Of a stretch of DNA of 64,000 bases, positions 1 through 12,245 are shown piece by piece. The first letter of the stretch is position 1. Each line of letters begins with the position of its first letter. The notes beneath the pieces were generated by a model that was given only the letters and a program-made list of their open reading frames with translations, ran no database searches and was not told the origin of the DNA. This DNA comes from Posidonia oceanica. Its lineage: Eukaryota > Streptophyta > Magnoliopsida > Alismatales > Posidoniaceae. The stretch is taken from contig JAZBRS010000026.1 in NCBI GenBank assembly GCA_037176725.1, positions 149,617,501-149,681,500 of the forward strand. The letters run 5' to 3'. The position numbers and the translations under genes are program-made.

Positions 1-250
1 GTGCTTTTCGGTTTTTTTTGAAAGGAAAGCAATAAGAAAACAGGCAAAAAGGATACAACTGTTGTCCCCATTGTCAGCTGCTTGCTGCTACTGATTGCTC
101 TAACAGTACTGTTGTGGTTGTTGAGACTGCTTCTGCCTGTGCAGCTGTTGATCCAAGCCTCTGTTAGGATCCAGGATTTTGTGCTTGCAAACTCAGGCCC
201 GTGCTTGACAGACTGGCGAGCTCTCTAAGCCAAACCCCCTACAGACAAGG
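1..250 (-). other. T1 internal region after gag, no recognisable coding
   Basis: This stretch continues the minus-strand internal region of the Tat-like element T1 towards the left window edge. I see no protease or reverse transcriptase motif in any frame. The pol part of T1, if it exists, lies outside the window. Confidence 0.4.
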
Positions 251-2510
251 CTAGGGAAGTGCTGGAGAAGAGATTAGATCGATGAGATCGGAGGGATCCA
301 TCGAGGAGGGGCTGGCGTCAGCCGAAACGGGAGAAAGGAGATAGACCCCTAAGGTCCCAGGATCCTCGAAGCTTGCAAGCTCAAGCGAGGAAAGGCTGGC
401 TATGCTAGGGTGTGCAGGTGTAGATGTGTGTGCAGCCTCCTGTATGTTGATGACAATGACCCCATTGTCAATCAAATCCTGGACGGCATTCCAGAGAGTA
501 AAGCATTTGTTCGTCGAGTGTCCGCCGGCTCGATGATACTTGCAAAACATGCTCGCCTTATACCACAACGGAAGAGGATCCGATGGTGGACGAATCTCCG
601 GGAGCTCCAGGAGTGACGCAACCTTGGGAAAGATAGCGTTTAGCGGTTCAGGTAGTGGTGTGAACTCGCTTTTCTTGCAGCGAGGTCGCCTTTCCCTTGG
701 TTATCGTCCTTGCCGGGCTGGTGAGACATGATGCATTGGCTCGACGGTGGCAGTGTGTGTACTGTGTGGGAAACTAGGTGCAGATGCAAACTGAGGTGAA
801 CTAAGCTGGTTCTCAGCAGGGGGAAGCTCTGTAGGAGAGTCAAGGCAAGCGATGGTCGGCTTCTTGTGGTAGTAGGCATCGTGGTTGTTGTTGCCTTTGT
901 TGTTATTGCTGCTGGAGGCGGTAGCCTGCTTCTTGTATTTAGTGAGTATGGGAAAGTCTCCACTCTGTAGCGATTTCTCCACGCGAGCACCAGCCCGGAT
1001 CAGCAATGCAAAACTAGGGGCAGGTTGAATGCTAACCAGTCCCCTAGTCACTGATTGTGCTCCCCTAATGATGATCTCAATAGACTCCTCCTTGGAGGGT
1101 TTATCTTTGACCTGGGAGGCTAAGGTGCGCCAGTGACCGACATACTCTCCGAATGATTCATGGGGTTTCTGCTTAAGGGTGACAAGATCCTCGTGCTTAG
1201 GGATCAAGTCAAGTTTGAAGGAATATTGTTCCATGAACGCCTTGGAAAGGTCGTTCTAAGTCTTGACGGTAGCCATGTCAAGTGATACGAACCACTTAAG
1301 AGCAGAGTCCGTCAGACTTTTCTGGAACAAGCGAATCAGCAACCTATCGTCGTGCTGGAGCTGGACGAGGTCGCTGCAATAAGCCTTCAGATGTGCGATT
1401 GGGCAGCCTCTACCGTTGTATTTTGCAAGTTCTGGGATTTTGAACTTCGGTGAGAGTGTCGCCTCTGGAAAGTAGCAGAGGCCCCGGAACTGGTAGGACT
1501 GGCGGTCCTGGCCTTGCACTTGACGAAGTGCTCTCTCTAGATCCTCCATCCTGGTAAGGAAGGTGTCTAAGGTTGCTGCCATCGAGATTGGTGCAGCTAA
1601 GGCAGGTGTCGCGTATGCTGTGTAGGTCGCGCAAAAGCGCTCCTCTGGATCCACCGTCACTCCACTTGGTGTCGCAGCGTGAGGGCCAGCATACCCGTGC
1701 GAGGGTGTAAAGTGTGGTGATATGTATGCGGGAGCCTGAATATTCTGATACAAAGGAGATGAGTAAAAAGCATGCTATGCTGTGTGTTGTGCAGTGTGGA
1801 GGAGCAGCAGCTGTTGCACCAGTACGGTTCCGAGCAACGAGCCAAGGAGATGCTACGCTCCTGCCAATCTAGGGAACTGGCCACCAGGTGACAGAGTTGC
1901 ATGCTATGCAAAGTGCTGTGCAAGTGCGGGAGGCTGATAATGCGCCCCCATCGCCGAAGCTGTGGGGAGCTGGGGCGATGGCAAGGGCGGAAGTGCAGTG
2001 GGGTGAACCTGCAAAACTACAGAGGGCTGCACCGGAATCTCAGGGGTCAAAGGATGAGAAAAAAAGGGAGCAGGACCAGAAGAAAAGGCCACGCCTTGCA
2101 ACCCCTGGGACATAGCCCACAGATGTTGCGCATGCATGGCAGAGGACCCATCGACTGACGAGACGAGATGCAAAGGTATGGCTGTTGAAGGGGGCACGAG
2201 AGCAAAAGACCCAAGAGGGACAGACCCTACAATAGACGTAGCTGCAGCCGGTTGAGTTCCTAAAACAGGAAAGCCCAAAGAAGGGACAAAAGGCAGGGTA
2301 TCCAGAGCCCGAGTGGCGATCACCGCGACAGAATCGGTGACGGGCTCTAGGCCAGCTAGGTACTGCGGTTTCCCCTGTGGCATACAGAGAATCATCATGC
2401 AACCGGAAATGGAATGCATGGAAAGAAGGGGAAGCTGCAGCAGTAGGAGGGACCGAAGTCGAAAACTCCTCTGGTGCAACAGAAGTAAGAGGCCTACTGG
2501 CTCGCTGGGC
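251..2510 (-). pseudogene. T1 gag polyprotein, Ty3/Gypsy Tat/Ogre-like, broken
   Basis: Structural gag protein of an LTR retrotransposon, read right to left. Open blocks remain at about 2563-1904 (proline/serine-rich N-terminus), 1753-1256, 1234-701 and 568-251, separated by stops or frame changes. The 1753-1256 block holds the retrotransposon gag domain, with KFKIPELAKYNGRG followed by ALKWFVSLD. The next block (EQYSFKLDLIPKHEDL, then SFGEYVGHWRTLA) continues it. The last block has a knuckle-like motif, CKYHRAGGHSTNKC at about 544-500, followed by AVQDLIDNGVI, the arrangement usual in Tat/Ogre gags, where a histidine spacing replaces the classical CCHC. The 5' side carries the leader, primer site and LTR in the expected order. 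The lineage call rests on the gag motif and the LTR start sequence, not on reverse transcriptase, which is outside the window. Confidence 0.8.
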
Positions 2511-3656
2511 CATAGTTGATTGCGAGTGGGCAAGGACAGGGCTGCGGCGAAAAGAAGGCGCACGAGTCCTAAGACAAGCTATCGTCGAAGCGACGAAAAG
2601 CCCAAAAAGAGAGGGGGACCACGGGGAGTTGCCCGGGACAGAGACGCTCGAGTTCCAGCTGAGGAGCTCGCACCTACCTGGGGACAGGCAAAGCAAATCA
2701 GGTTAGCATCTGGACAAAATGCAAGTGTTTAATTGGTGGTATGGATGCAATCATGCAAATGGTATGCTTTCTAGCATGCTCTTTCTCTCACCAATCTAGT
2801 GTGTCCTAGTAGGTTGTCTACTTCGGACTCATAAGTGTACGGGTCACCGACTCGGTCAGAAAGTGAGGCTCCCATCTAGACCCTGGCCTAGAGCTCAGGT
2901 ATGACGGGTGGTGCAGTAGTGGCCTTGACCCTGCCTAAGCATGGGCTGTACCCACTAGTAGTACCGACACGACCCCTGACAAGGGGGACAGACTGATCGA
3001 CCCGCCCAATGCCAAAGCAGCTGAACGAGAGACCAGGACTGTCCTTCTCAGACTGATGGGTGGACTCAGGGATGAGAATATGCATGCCCTATATGATGCT
3101 TCATGCAAAATGATTAAAGTTTTTTAATCTTACGTGTTTTATTAACCCAGGGGGTGAAGGTGTGTTAGCATCTCTAGTTGCTCCTAGATTTGACTTTTAC
3201 TCGCTGTTTTTAATTGCCAAGGGGGGGAGCAACCAGTCTCTAGTTGTCCTTAAGCCTAATGCAAAAGGGGAAGAAAATCACCCAAGCATGGTAAGCAAAC
3301 AACACACAACCACTGCAAAAGGCATAGGCATGGCATGTGCATGTGTATGTGGACATGATAGTGGAAAAAAGAAACACCTAGCATGTCAAAAGGCAGGTAT
3401 GCATGGCATGTGCATATGTAGTGGCATAGCAATTGTGTAAAACAAAGCATTTACCACTCAAAAGGCATGTATAGTGTGCCAAGCAAGTATTTAGGCATGT
3501 AATGCGAGAAAATAAAGCAGCGCAAGCAAACATGGCATAAAGCGAGTAAATAAACAAGCAAGCAGGTAAGCAAGCAAGGCATGCAAAAGCATAAGGCAAG
3601 CAGAAATGCAGAAACAAAGGAGCGAAAAAGCCTAAAGCGAAAGCTGGAGTCTAGAA
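2511..3656 (-). other. T1 untranslated leader between primer site and gag
   Basis: About 1.1 kb between the primer binding site and the first gag codons. It is rich in GCATG/CATGC words around 3300-3600. I see no conserved upstream ORF protein here, although Ogre relatives often carry an extra ORF at this position. Confidence 0.5.
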
Positions 3657-3674
3657 TCCCCAGCGAAGTCACCA
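3657..3674 (-). other. T1 primer binding site
   Basis: Read on the minus strand this is TGGTGACTTCGCTGGGGA, one base downstream of the CTACA end of the LTR. It is the type of 18-mer (TGGYGACTYCGCTGGGGA) that I associate with Tat/Ogre elements, often matched to a tRNA-Arg. Which tRNA it pairs with should be confirmed. Its position fixes the orientation of T1 and the inner LTR boundary. Confidence 0.75.
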
Positions 3675-3675
3675 T

Positions 3676-6600
3676 TGTAGCGATCCCAACATTCGCGATC
3701 ATCCATGCACGCTGCCAGAGCTCACGCGCACCGATTGAAATCAGGTTCACTATTTACGGGTGGTCCGAGGAGGAAGCTCGACTCAAAACACCGAAAACAG
3801 GGACGAAAATCCAGAGGGAAAAAGAAAGAAAGGACAAAAGGGAGTCACCACCTAGTCTATTATTGGGAAGACGAGGAAAACCAAGGAAAAGCATAGAAAA
3901 CAAGCAAATAAATGCAATGCTATGCAAAAATGGATGACTCGTGCCAAAGACGATGGCAAAATGATCACTGCAGGCCAGAGAAAGGGGTAAGGACTCCTGT
4001 TACGTGCGGAGAAGGTATTAGGCACCCCCGACACGCTCGAGAAGTCGGTCTTTCTAGGCTAACTTGCTCGCATATACCGGATATTGACAATCGCTTGCCT
4101 TTACCATATGCCCGTAGGCGATAGATGCCATGCTATGCTATGTATGCTTTAACTGCTTAAAGTGCCTAAATGCCATGTGTGGGGAATTAAACGTGCATCC
4201 TATGTGCTCAGCAGCGCTATCTGTGTTCCGAACGGGGCGAACCCTAGTTCGTGAGAACTCCAGGCAGTAAGCATCACTGCCCTAATGCAAATGCAGGCGA
4301 TAAAGCAAAACTGCGAGGAAAACCATGCAATGCAAGCGACATGCGAGGGATAAAGCAAAAGCAGGCGCGGAAAACGTTGCAAGTGGCACGAAAAACGATG
4401 CAAGGGCGGAAAATGATGCAAGTGAGCGACATGCAAAAGGGAAAGCGAAAGCGGGTACGAGGCGAAAACCATGGGAAAGTGTGCAATGCAAGGCGCAAAA
4501 GCAAAACAGGGTCTCGACAGCATGCATGGGTGTCGTAGGCATGTACCAGGACCAACGAAATGCAAGGGGCGGCGATCAAAACGGATTCGGCGCTTAACAC
4601 AAACGTGCAGCTTACTGCAAGTGTTGGACGCAGCTATCAGTAGCGTCCAATGTTGGACGCTAGGATAGCTAGCGTCCTACACAGGCAAAAGCTAAAATGC
4701 GGAAAACATGCAATGCAAACTTGGAAATTATGGATTTAATGCAATGGACAGATAGAACATGCTGGGAAACCAAAACACAAGGCCCAGAAACCAGAAGCGA
4801 GATCACGTTGGTTTTAAAACGGGCAGGGGGTGTTGGACGCTCAGAATGACAACGTCCAATGTTGGACACTGAGATCTGGGGCGTCCAACAACCAAGCCAT
4901 GCTTCTGAGAAAAAAATGCATGCATGCAGGCTATGTAAATGCGATGTAAATGCTGCATGGGAGTGCATGACATGTATAACATGCAAGGTAGTTAGTATAA
5001 ACATCCAGAAGGAGATTCAATGGCAAGATGCAAGCATGAAAGAGGTTTAAGCTACTGTAGGGTGTTGGATGCTAGAACATACAACGTCCAACATAGGATG
5101 CTACAGTATCCAGCGTCCAACACTCTGGAACAGATAGATGGCAAAATAGCATGCAAACTGGTAGAGCAAATATCATAGCATGCATTCAAGTTGCTGTAAA
5201 CAAGCATAGGCTGGGCATGCATACAGGGATTGAATAAAAATCCAAATAAAGCAACATCTGTAAAGCATGCACAAAGGGGAACTCAACCAGTGCGTTGGAC
5301 GCTAGCACTACCTGCGTCCAATATAGAACGCTAGCTGTAGCGACGTCCAACACAGAGGGAGGCACAAACATTAGTAAACCTGCAAAAACACAGATGGCAA
5401 GCCAAGCAAACTTGATAATAGCTGCTAAGAGGGCCAAACACTCACATGTAAACATGGATCAAACGGCCATAACAAGTTCAGCGCATCATGCAAGCATTAA
5501 ACACATGTGAGCTAAGCAAAAGCATTGGACACTGGATGCACCAGCGTCCAACATAGGACGCGATGCAACCCAGCGTCCAACACTGAAGAACAACAAAATG
5601 ATCTAAAGCCAAGAACATGGATCTAAGCTAGGATCAAACATGGATCAAGCATGCTAGCAACTGGAAGCATAGAGGAAGGCATGCAACATAAATATACAGA
5701 AATGGCATTTAGATCATGGCAACATGGCAACAAAATGAAGAGAAAAGCAAGTAAACAAACAGTAGGGTGTTGGACGTTGCCCCAGGGCGCGTCCAACGTT
5801 GGACGCACCAGGTTGTGCATCCAACAAGCCAAGGAAGCTCCCGACCAAGGCGGCCAAAAATCCTCATCCAGCTTGCTAGGAAGCAAGAGGGGATGATGAC
5901 GAGCATGGTGGTATGCTCGGCGTCGAAAATGGACGGGTGGAAGGCTCCACCCACCTCCTCCTCGCAGTCGGCGACCGAGGCAATTCCGGCCAACTGAGGA
6001 GGCATGCGTGCAAATTAGGTAGCCTAGCATGCTCCTAGGTGTGTGTGCTAGCTAAGGGGAAGGAACGCCTACCTGGTTGTGGCTTGCGGGGGCGTTTGCT
6101 TTGCTTGGCCAGCGACGCGGAAGGTGGCAGTGTGGCTACTCCGGCGAGCTGCTAGGACATGCTGGGGGCTCGGAAGCGTCGGCTCAAAGCTTGGGGGCGA
6201 TGGTGGGATGTTGCTGGAGGCTCTGGAAGTGGCGAATTGTTGGTAGCACAAGTGCAGTGTCCTCTGGATCGAGGTGAAGGTTGCTGTTTGCATGGGTTTT
6301 GTTTGTTGGGTTCTAGGGATTGGCAGCGGGTTGGGCAGAGGTTGGCAGGCCGTGGTAGAGGTTGCTGAGTGTGGGGAGTCCACGAGGGATGTCAGGTGGA
6401 GGCGTGGGGCTTGTCAGAAGGGCGAGAAAGTCTTGGTGGTGGCTGGAGGAGGCGGCCAAAGTCATTGACCTACAGTGAGAGCAGAAGAGGTGCTGGGGAG
6501 GAGAGGATGGCTTGGCAGGGCAGTTACTCATGCTTGGAGGCTAGTGGGTGGCTGTAGTGGGCTGAGGCGATGGCGAGTAAGTGTGTACGGGCAGCGAAGG

Positions 6601-6940
6601 GGACGGGAGGTGAGCCAGAGGTGGCGGAGCAGCTGCTGCAGCTCCCGGGACGTTGGACGCTGTTGCAGAGCTCGTCCAACGTTGGACGTGCTAGATGCTG
6701 CGTCAAACGAACCCAGGAGGCCAAAGGCTGAAATGGGCTTGGGCCTTGGTTAAAAATGTGGGCTTTTGGGCTTAGGTTTAAGTTGGGTGATGGTTTTGGG
6801 GTTTTAGGGTTGGTTTAGGAATGGGATTTGGTTTTTAGGTCAAAATGAGTTAATTTGTAAAAAGAGAGCCATCCCAGAGTCCAAGCAAGCTTTCCAGAGT
6901 AGTTCGCCATCTTCCAGGCAGTCAAAATGGGGTATCAACA
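3676..6940 (-). mobile_element. T1 5' LTR (Tat/Ogre-like), 3265 bp
   Basis: On the minus strand the LTR starts TGTTGATACCCCATTTTGAC at 6940 and ends GCTACA at 3676, next to the primer site. The LTRs at 37604-40396 and 43140-48670 share its start, and the LTR at 56323 has a related one (TGTAGATACCCTGTTTTGGC). They also share a block near 3710-4060 with 37620-37980 and 43160-43560 (words such as CCATGCACGCTGCCAGAGCT and GACTCCTGTTACG), so these are related LTR families. The interior holds seven regularly spaced inverted-repeat modules, annotated separately. Many short ORFs appear in it, but none resembles a protein. The base pairs just outside the LTR start (GTCAC, 6941-6945) would be the target duplication; its partner is off the window. 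Confidence 0.85.
4624..6707. repeat. Seven twin-dyad modules in the T1 LTR
   Basis: Each module holds two inverted repeats with arms TTGGACGC and GCGTCCAA around an 11-nt (twice 10-nt) variable core; the second dyad starts exactly 29 nt after the first. Left-arm starts are 4624/4653, 4833/4862, 5065/5094, 5295/5324, 5525/5554, 5770/5799 and 6653/6682. Modules are 209, 232, 230, 230 and 245 bp apart, then one lies 883 bp away. The sequence between modules is poorly conserved. The arms vary slightly (for example TTGGACAC, ACGTCCAA, TAGGACGC), while the spacing does not. I know of no named element with this architecture; see the findings. Confidence 0.9.
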
Positions 6941-8040
6941 GTCACGCTTAGAGGAGGCAACTTACTTAGGTGCTTGTTTTAGCAGTGATTGGATCTGGGT
7001 GCTGTTTCCAGTGCAGATCTATTGTTTTTTCTCTGTTTACGTTGTGTTTTTAGATCTGCAGTCGCATAAAAATAAAAAAAATTCTTGTCCACAATGTTTT
7101 TAGTTTTTTAACGGATTCTAGGCCTATTTGTGTCCACCACTAGGGTGGAAACTATTTTTCTGATATTAGAGTTAAAGTTCCTTGAGGGAATTTCTCTCTA
7201 ACTAGAACAATCAAGCTGAGTGAACTGGGCTAGTGCAAGTCACTCTCCCATACTCTATGTTTGGTTGTGATAGTTAGATTGAGAACTCAAGGTGTCCTAA
7301 GATTTTGTTATTGACTCCTCTCTTCTCCCTGAGTCAATAACAGCCCTTAGTAGATACTTGATACTCTAGTATTCTGTGTTTATTTATAGTTTTGTGGTTT
7401 GTTAGGATACGACCTTAAGGACAATACCCTAGGTTGCGGGCCCCTCTTTAGAGAGACAAACCTGCCACCTAGGCCCTCTTGGTGGACCCTAACGAAGGTC
7501 AAAGGGAGGTACCTAAAGAGTTGAAAGTCCTATTGTGTGACCCTTAGATCCGACAAAGTTATCCTTACCCCCAGCCTAGGAACCCAATTATTGAGAGTAC
7601 TCAGGTGAAATCAAGCAACTAATTAACTATTTGAACAAGTAAAACCTGCATTCTGATTGAAACATGTTTTCTTAGTTAGTTTTGTTTGGCTCGTGATCTG
7701 TCAAGGACAGATTCTTGTTGCCGAAAGGACAAAGACTCCCGTGGCTTATCCCAGTGGCACCTGGTGCCATTGCTTGTTATAGCAGTGACACACTCTAGAA
7801 CACACCTAGGTCCTTGTTTGCAGGGTTGTTTGATTGTGATACAGGCTACAGAGACGTCAGAACAGTTGTTAGGTGTTTATTTTGTTTAGAAAATTGTAGT
7901 TACTTTCCTTCTATTGAGTTTGTAATTTCTTTTTCAAGATACATGTAATAGGAAGTAGAGTCAAGATGGAATCTGTAATTTTCTTTTCTTAGGAATCTTG
8001 TGTAAGTCGTTTTGTTAGAGTTTGTAATTTATTTTCGCTT
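6941..8040 (+). other. Probable T2 leader or LTR remnant, non-coding
   Basis: This 1.1 kb lies between the T1 LTR and the low-complexity tract that precedes T2 gag. It holds no convincing ORF. A weak primer-site-like string, TGGTGCCATTGCTTGTTA at 7762-7779, resembles the tRNA-Asp type, but I cannot find a matching LTR end. The T1 insertion probably cut off whatever stood to the left. Confidence 0.35.
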
Positions 8041-8640
8041 TCTAGCATTCATAACAAAAGAAGAAAAGAAAAATCAAAATTAAATTCAAATTCAAACTAA
8101 ATTTGGATTCAAAATTCAAAATTCAAAATTTGAATTCGAATTCAAAATTCAATCCATAGTCAAATTCGAATTAAAGTTTAAATTCAAATCCCAATCCGAA
8201 TTCAAATAAAAAAATTCATATTTGAATTAAAATTCAAAGTCAAATTAAAAATTTGAATTTAAAATCAAATTTGAATTAAAATCCGAATTCAAAATTCAAA
8301 TACAAAATCAAATTCAAAATTTGAAATCATAATTTAAATTGACACTTAGGTTGAAAATCAAATTCAAAGAAGACTCAAAATTCAAATTCCGAACTCAAAT
8401 TAAAATTCAAACTAAAATTTGAATTCAAACTCAAGATCAAACTCAAAATTTGAATTTAAAAAGACAACATTCAAATTCAAATTAAAACTAAAAATTCAAA
8501 TTCAAAATTCAAAACCCAATTACAGACTCCAAACTAGAATTCAAAATAAAAAATCAAATTAAAATTCAATTTTAAATTAAAATTCAAAATCAAATTTAAA
8601 ATTCGAATTTAAATTCAAAACTCAAACGTTTAAGAATTGG
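8041..8640. repeat. AATTC/AAATTCAA low-complexity tract
   Basis: About 600 bp built almost entirely from permutations of AAATTC, AATTTG and AAATTCAA. It is a degenerate simple repeat in the untranslated leader just before the T2 gag start. No coding potential. Confidence 0.9.
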
Positions 8641-8652
8641 ACCGCATCAATC

Positions 8653-10523
8653 ATGGCCCAAGTCACTTCAACCACTACTTCTATGGCTCAAGCAAACATT
8701 TCTACAAGCTGACATGAGTTCCTCTTCAACACTTCAGCAGTTTCAACACCAAACCACAATGACAGTCAACTCTACAAAGGAGAGAGTGAGGGGGAAGAGG
8801 AAGTAACCCATCAATTCATAACCCAACATAATGCCTCTAATCCACAAATTCTACCCACGTGTGGACCTTCTTTCCGAAGCTTTCACCAAGGCCCAATAAT
8901 TACGCCTACCCTAGGAAGCACTTACACTATGCCGCCGAGTCCTACCATAAACTTCCCCATGCAAAGCCCATACACTCCAATCTACCCTTCTGCCCAACAA
9001 ACCGCACCATCCCCAGCAAGATACCATTCATATCATTATCTAGGGGGGCAACTCAATTGCCACAACCCTCAACCATGCAGTCCTACTACATTCCGGGTCA
9101 ACCCTTGCCCTTCTCTCCCCAATATGGTACCCCTCAGCGAACACAATTCCATCAAGTTCAAGGGAATCGAGGCCAGGGGCAACTAGCCACTCCAAATCTG
9201 GATATTAAAAGAATGATCTCAGAGGCATTGGCGGAAGCAAGGGTTACATCTAAGGCACCAGTCGGTTTTTATACTTCAAAGTTCCCTCGGTTTAGTTTGC
9301 CACCCAGGTTTAAAATGCCTAAAATGCAAAAATATGATGGGATGGGTGATCCAAGGAATCATCTAGCCACTTTTACCATAGATACCCTACCCTATCAACA
9401 CGATAATAGGCTTACTATCTACCTCTTCTTCAAGAGCCTTGAGGGAGAAGCACTGAGATGGTTCAACATGCTCATAGGATTCGACCTCAGTAATTTCAAG
9501 ATAGTGCTGGAAAAATTTCTGCACCAATATGGCCATCGCATCCAACATAAGTGCACAATAGAAGACCTCCTCGCCGAAAAGATGAAACCAGATGAGGAGT
9601 TTGCCACCTTTGCAAGCAGATGGAGGGACATGGCGGCCCGATCTGAATGCTATATCCCTGAAAGCCAAGCAGTTGAGGTCATTGTCCGGAATACCATTGG
9701 GGCACTTAGAGCAAAGTTAGTGGTTAGTGACTTCCAAATATACCCTCAGCTATATGAGCGTGACACAAGAGTCCTCTGCAAGAAAGAAGACTTAGAATTT
9801 TTAGAGCTTGAGGGAAGGGGCAAGAAAAGAACCCCTGGCTATACACTTGAAGGCATCTCAAGCAGCATGGCACAGGTCTCAACTTCTCACAAACAGCAAG
9901 GGCAAAGATACCAACCCGAGTACCGAGCTCAACCAATTCAATATCAGGGGCAACCAGTGCAGTACCAAGGGCTACCAGTTCAGTACCAAGATCGACCAGT
10001 TCCAGGCCAGGGGCAAGCAGTTCAATATCAGGGCCAACAGGGTCAGTTATCCCAGCCAGTGCAGCATCAACAATACCAACAGGAGCAATGCTAGCAGTTC
10101 CAACAACAACAGCCTCCATACCTGATATATGCCCAGCAGCGGCAACCACGTAATCAACACAAGGAGCAGAGAAGCTACAACAGCGTCCCTCCACCACGAA
10201 GTTACAAAGGCTCTCAAAGGCAAAACTATCCACCACTTCCTGAGTCACTCCGCGACATATTCAGGATGTTGGTCGAGAGTGGAGATCTAGGGATACTAGA
10301 GCCCAAGCCAAATCCTCCCAATACTAATATGTCCAAGTATTTCCCATACCATCAAAACAACAGGCATACACCAGAGGAATGCTTCACGGTCAAGGATAAA
10401 ATATACGACCTAAATGACCGAGGGGAAATCATGTGGTATGAGCTTAAAACAAGATTGAGGGCAACTCAAGAGGACAACAAGAAATACAGATTCATCAGGA
10501 TCCCATGCCCATCCATCCAATAG
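8653..10523 (+). pseudogene. T2 gag polyprotein, Tat-like Ty3/Gypsy, broken
   Basis: A likely original start is the ATG at 8653 (MAQVTSTTTSMAQ), followed by TGA at 8710. That frame then runs through a proline-rich segment to about 9080, after which the frame shifts. The main open frame, to 10094, contains the gag core: KFPRFSLPPRFKMPKMQKYDG, then LEGEALRWFNML, then FATFASRWRDMAARSE. A glutamine-rich, imperfectly repeated QYQGQPVQYQG-type stretch follows. A TAG at 10092-10094 interrupts the frame, which continues to 10523 with the knuckle-like YFPYHQNNRHTPEEC and DLNDRGEI. Order, composition and motifs match Tat/Athila-type gag. The product would be a capsid/nucleocapsid protein, but no intact version can be made from this copy. 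Confidence 0.8.
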
Positions 10524-11283
10524 CCCACATGGAGGCCAAGGACATTCAGCCAACAGCACTGCCAAAACCAATGATCATTCAACGTGTGCAAGTAGACCCT
10601 GTTTTAGAGCGGCCGGTTGAAGACGACAGTGAACCAGATATGCCAACAGTGCCTATGCTAAAAGCATGGTCATAAGATGACTCAGACGAGCCCTAGGAAG
10701 ATACTCTAGGATGGGAGACTCAAGACAACGACGAGGGAGTCAGTGATCTCACTATTCTTGACCCCTCTAGCTTCCTCCTAAAGGACGGACTACCTGAATC
10801 AGCCAGAGAAGTCGTCGTAGGGTTTGAGCAGAGAAATATAGTCTTCAGAGATGTAGAACTGCCCACTCCAGAAGAGTGCTCGCGCCCATTAATCATCTTT
10901 GTCGACGTCAATGATTGTCCACTCCCAGGGGTACTGGTCGATATAGGTGCTAGCAAGAACATCTACTCCCTATCCACCCTTAACTCTCTGAGCATTGAAG
11001 AAACTAAGGTCACTAAGCATCGCTTCGCCTACGTAGCTTATGATAAAATCCTAAGAGAAGCAATCGGGACCATTCAAATGACTGTTACCATAGGACCCCT
11101 CACGAGAACTACCATCATTATAGTAATGGAGGAGGACCTCACTGAATCATTACTCTTAGGCAGGTCCTGGCTGGTGGAAATTGGTGTTGTGGCGTCCCCC
11201 ATGCATCAGCTTCTCAAATTCAAACATCAAGGGGAAGTGATCATCATCAGGGCTAATCACTGGGAAAATATAGGGGCTGACTA
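10508..11283 (+). pseudogene. T2 aspartic protease region
   Basis: This is in the +1 frame relative to gag. The frame holds two stops near 10670-10696, then runs open to 11283. LPGVLVDIGASKNIYSL at about 10930-10980 corresponds to the retroviral-type aspartic protease loop, with DIGAS in place of the usual DTGAS. ESLLLGRSWL at about 11150 matches the second conserved strand. The protease would cleave the gag-pol precursor. The Thr-to-Ile change next to the catalytic Asp, with the upstream stops, suggests a dead copy. Confidence 0.7.
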
Positions 11284-12029
11284 GGAACCTGCTCCACCAG
11301 AAACAGGAGAAGGAAGACCATCACCAGAACCATACAATGAAGAACCTCTAGACGAGTGGTATGACTATGACCACTAGTATGAGGAGGGAGTAGATTCTCA
11401 GATGTTCTAGGACATGATGGGGCAGGGTGCTCAACAATACTTCCCATGCACACACCCGCGATCCATTTATGATGAGTATGCTGACGCAAACTAGTACGAC
11501 ATAGAGACTACACTTCATTCACTTTGCCAAGACCTACAAGCAGCTCGAGCCATAACCAGTCCTCCTCTCAAGCCTTCTGATCCTACAAAGAGAAATGGGT
11601 CCACCCAGGACATTTATGAACATATCAGTGGTTGTGTTCCAAAGAGAGAGGGGAGCTTATCAGAATCTGCAAAAAGAGGAAAAGCCACCAGCAAAAAGAG
11701 GGTACCACACAAGTAGAGTCCGACTCTGATCCAGAAAAGGCAAGGACTGGGTGCAAGCCGAAGAAAAAACAGAAAGATGTGCCACAAATACCTGACCGCT
11801 CGACACAAGGGGCAGACTTCCGTGGTCACCCCTCAAGTAAGTCCCCTCATTTGGGAAGGAGAATGCGAGATTCCACTGAACCCGACTAGGGGCGGTGTTA
11901 ATTTACTTTAAAATATGTAAATAAGACGTTCAGTTTCCTGTATTTTTGTTTTCCCTTTATTTTTCTTTGTTTGTCTTTAATGCTAGGCTGGATTTAAATA
12001 ATAATAAAATCAATAAAAATAAGGATTGA
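11284..12029 (+). other. T2 post-protease linker and pol deletion junction
   Basis: After the protease stop the sequence still reads as an acidic, proline-rich linker with several TAG stops to about 11890 (EPYNEEPLDEWYDYDH, for example). It then changes to non-coding sequence and rejoins pol in the last ~60 codons of integrase. No reverse transcriptase, RNase H or integrase core is present. The missing part corresponds to roughly 3 kb in a full-length Gypsy element. Confidence 0.6.
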
Positions 12030-12215
12030 TGAGTACGAGACACACCTAAAGGGAAAGCTAAAACCAAATTGGGAAGGACCTTACATAGTGGTTGTTGCAT
12101 ATACAAGGAATGCTTATCGATTGTCTCAAAAATGGGACAAATCTTCTCAACCCCTGGAATACAATGCACCTGAAAATGTACTATCCTTGACCAGCATACC
12201 TACACCAAGATGAGA
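12030..12215 (+). pseudogene. T2 integrase C-terminal remnant
   Basis: Translation gives KGKLKPNWEGPYIVV followed by AYRLSQKW and then a run ending near 12215. KLxPNWEGPYxV is the conserved C-terminal motif of Tat/Athila-lineage integrases, which helps bind DNA during insertion. No catalytic DDE core precedes it. It is followed after 20-30 bases by a polypurine tract, the normal order at the 3' end of such elements. Confidence 0.7.
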
Positions 12216-12236
12216 CTTAGGGCCTAACACTAAGTT

Positions 12237-12245
12237 GGAAGGGGG
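12237..12245 (+). other. T2 polypurine tract
   Basis: GGAAGGGGG immediately precedes a TG dinucleotide (TGTCATTCCC), the expected layout for plus-strand priming next to a 3' LTR. It lies directly downstream of the integrase C-terminal remnant. Confidence 0.55.

Noticed and set aside
7762..7779. tRNA-Asp-like primer site TGGTGCCATTGCTTGTTA for T2
   Set aside because: The match is poor and there is no recognisable LTR end just upstream; kept only as a remark.
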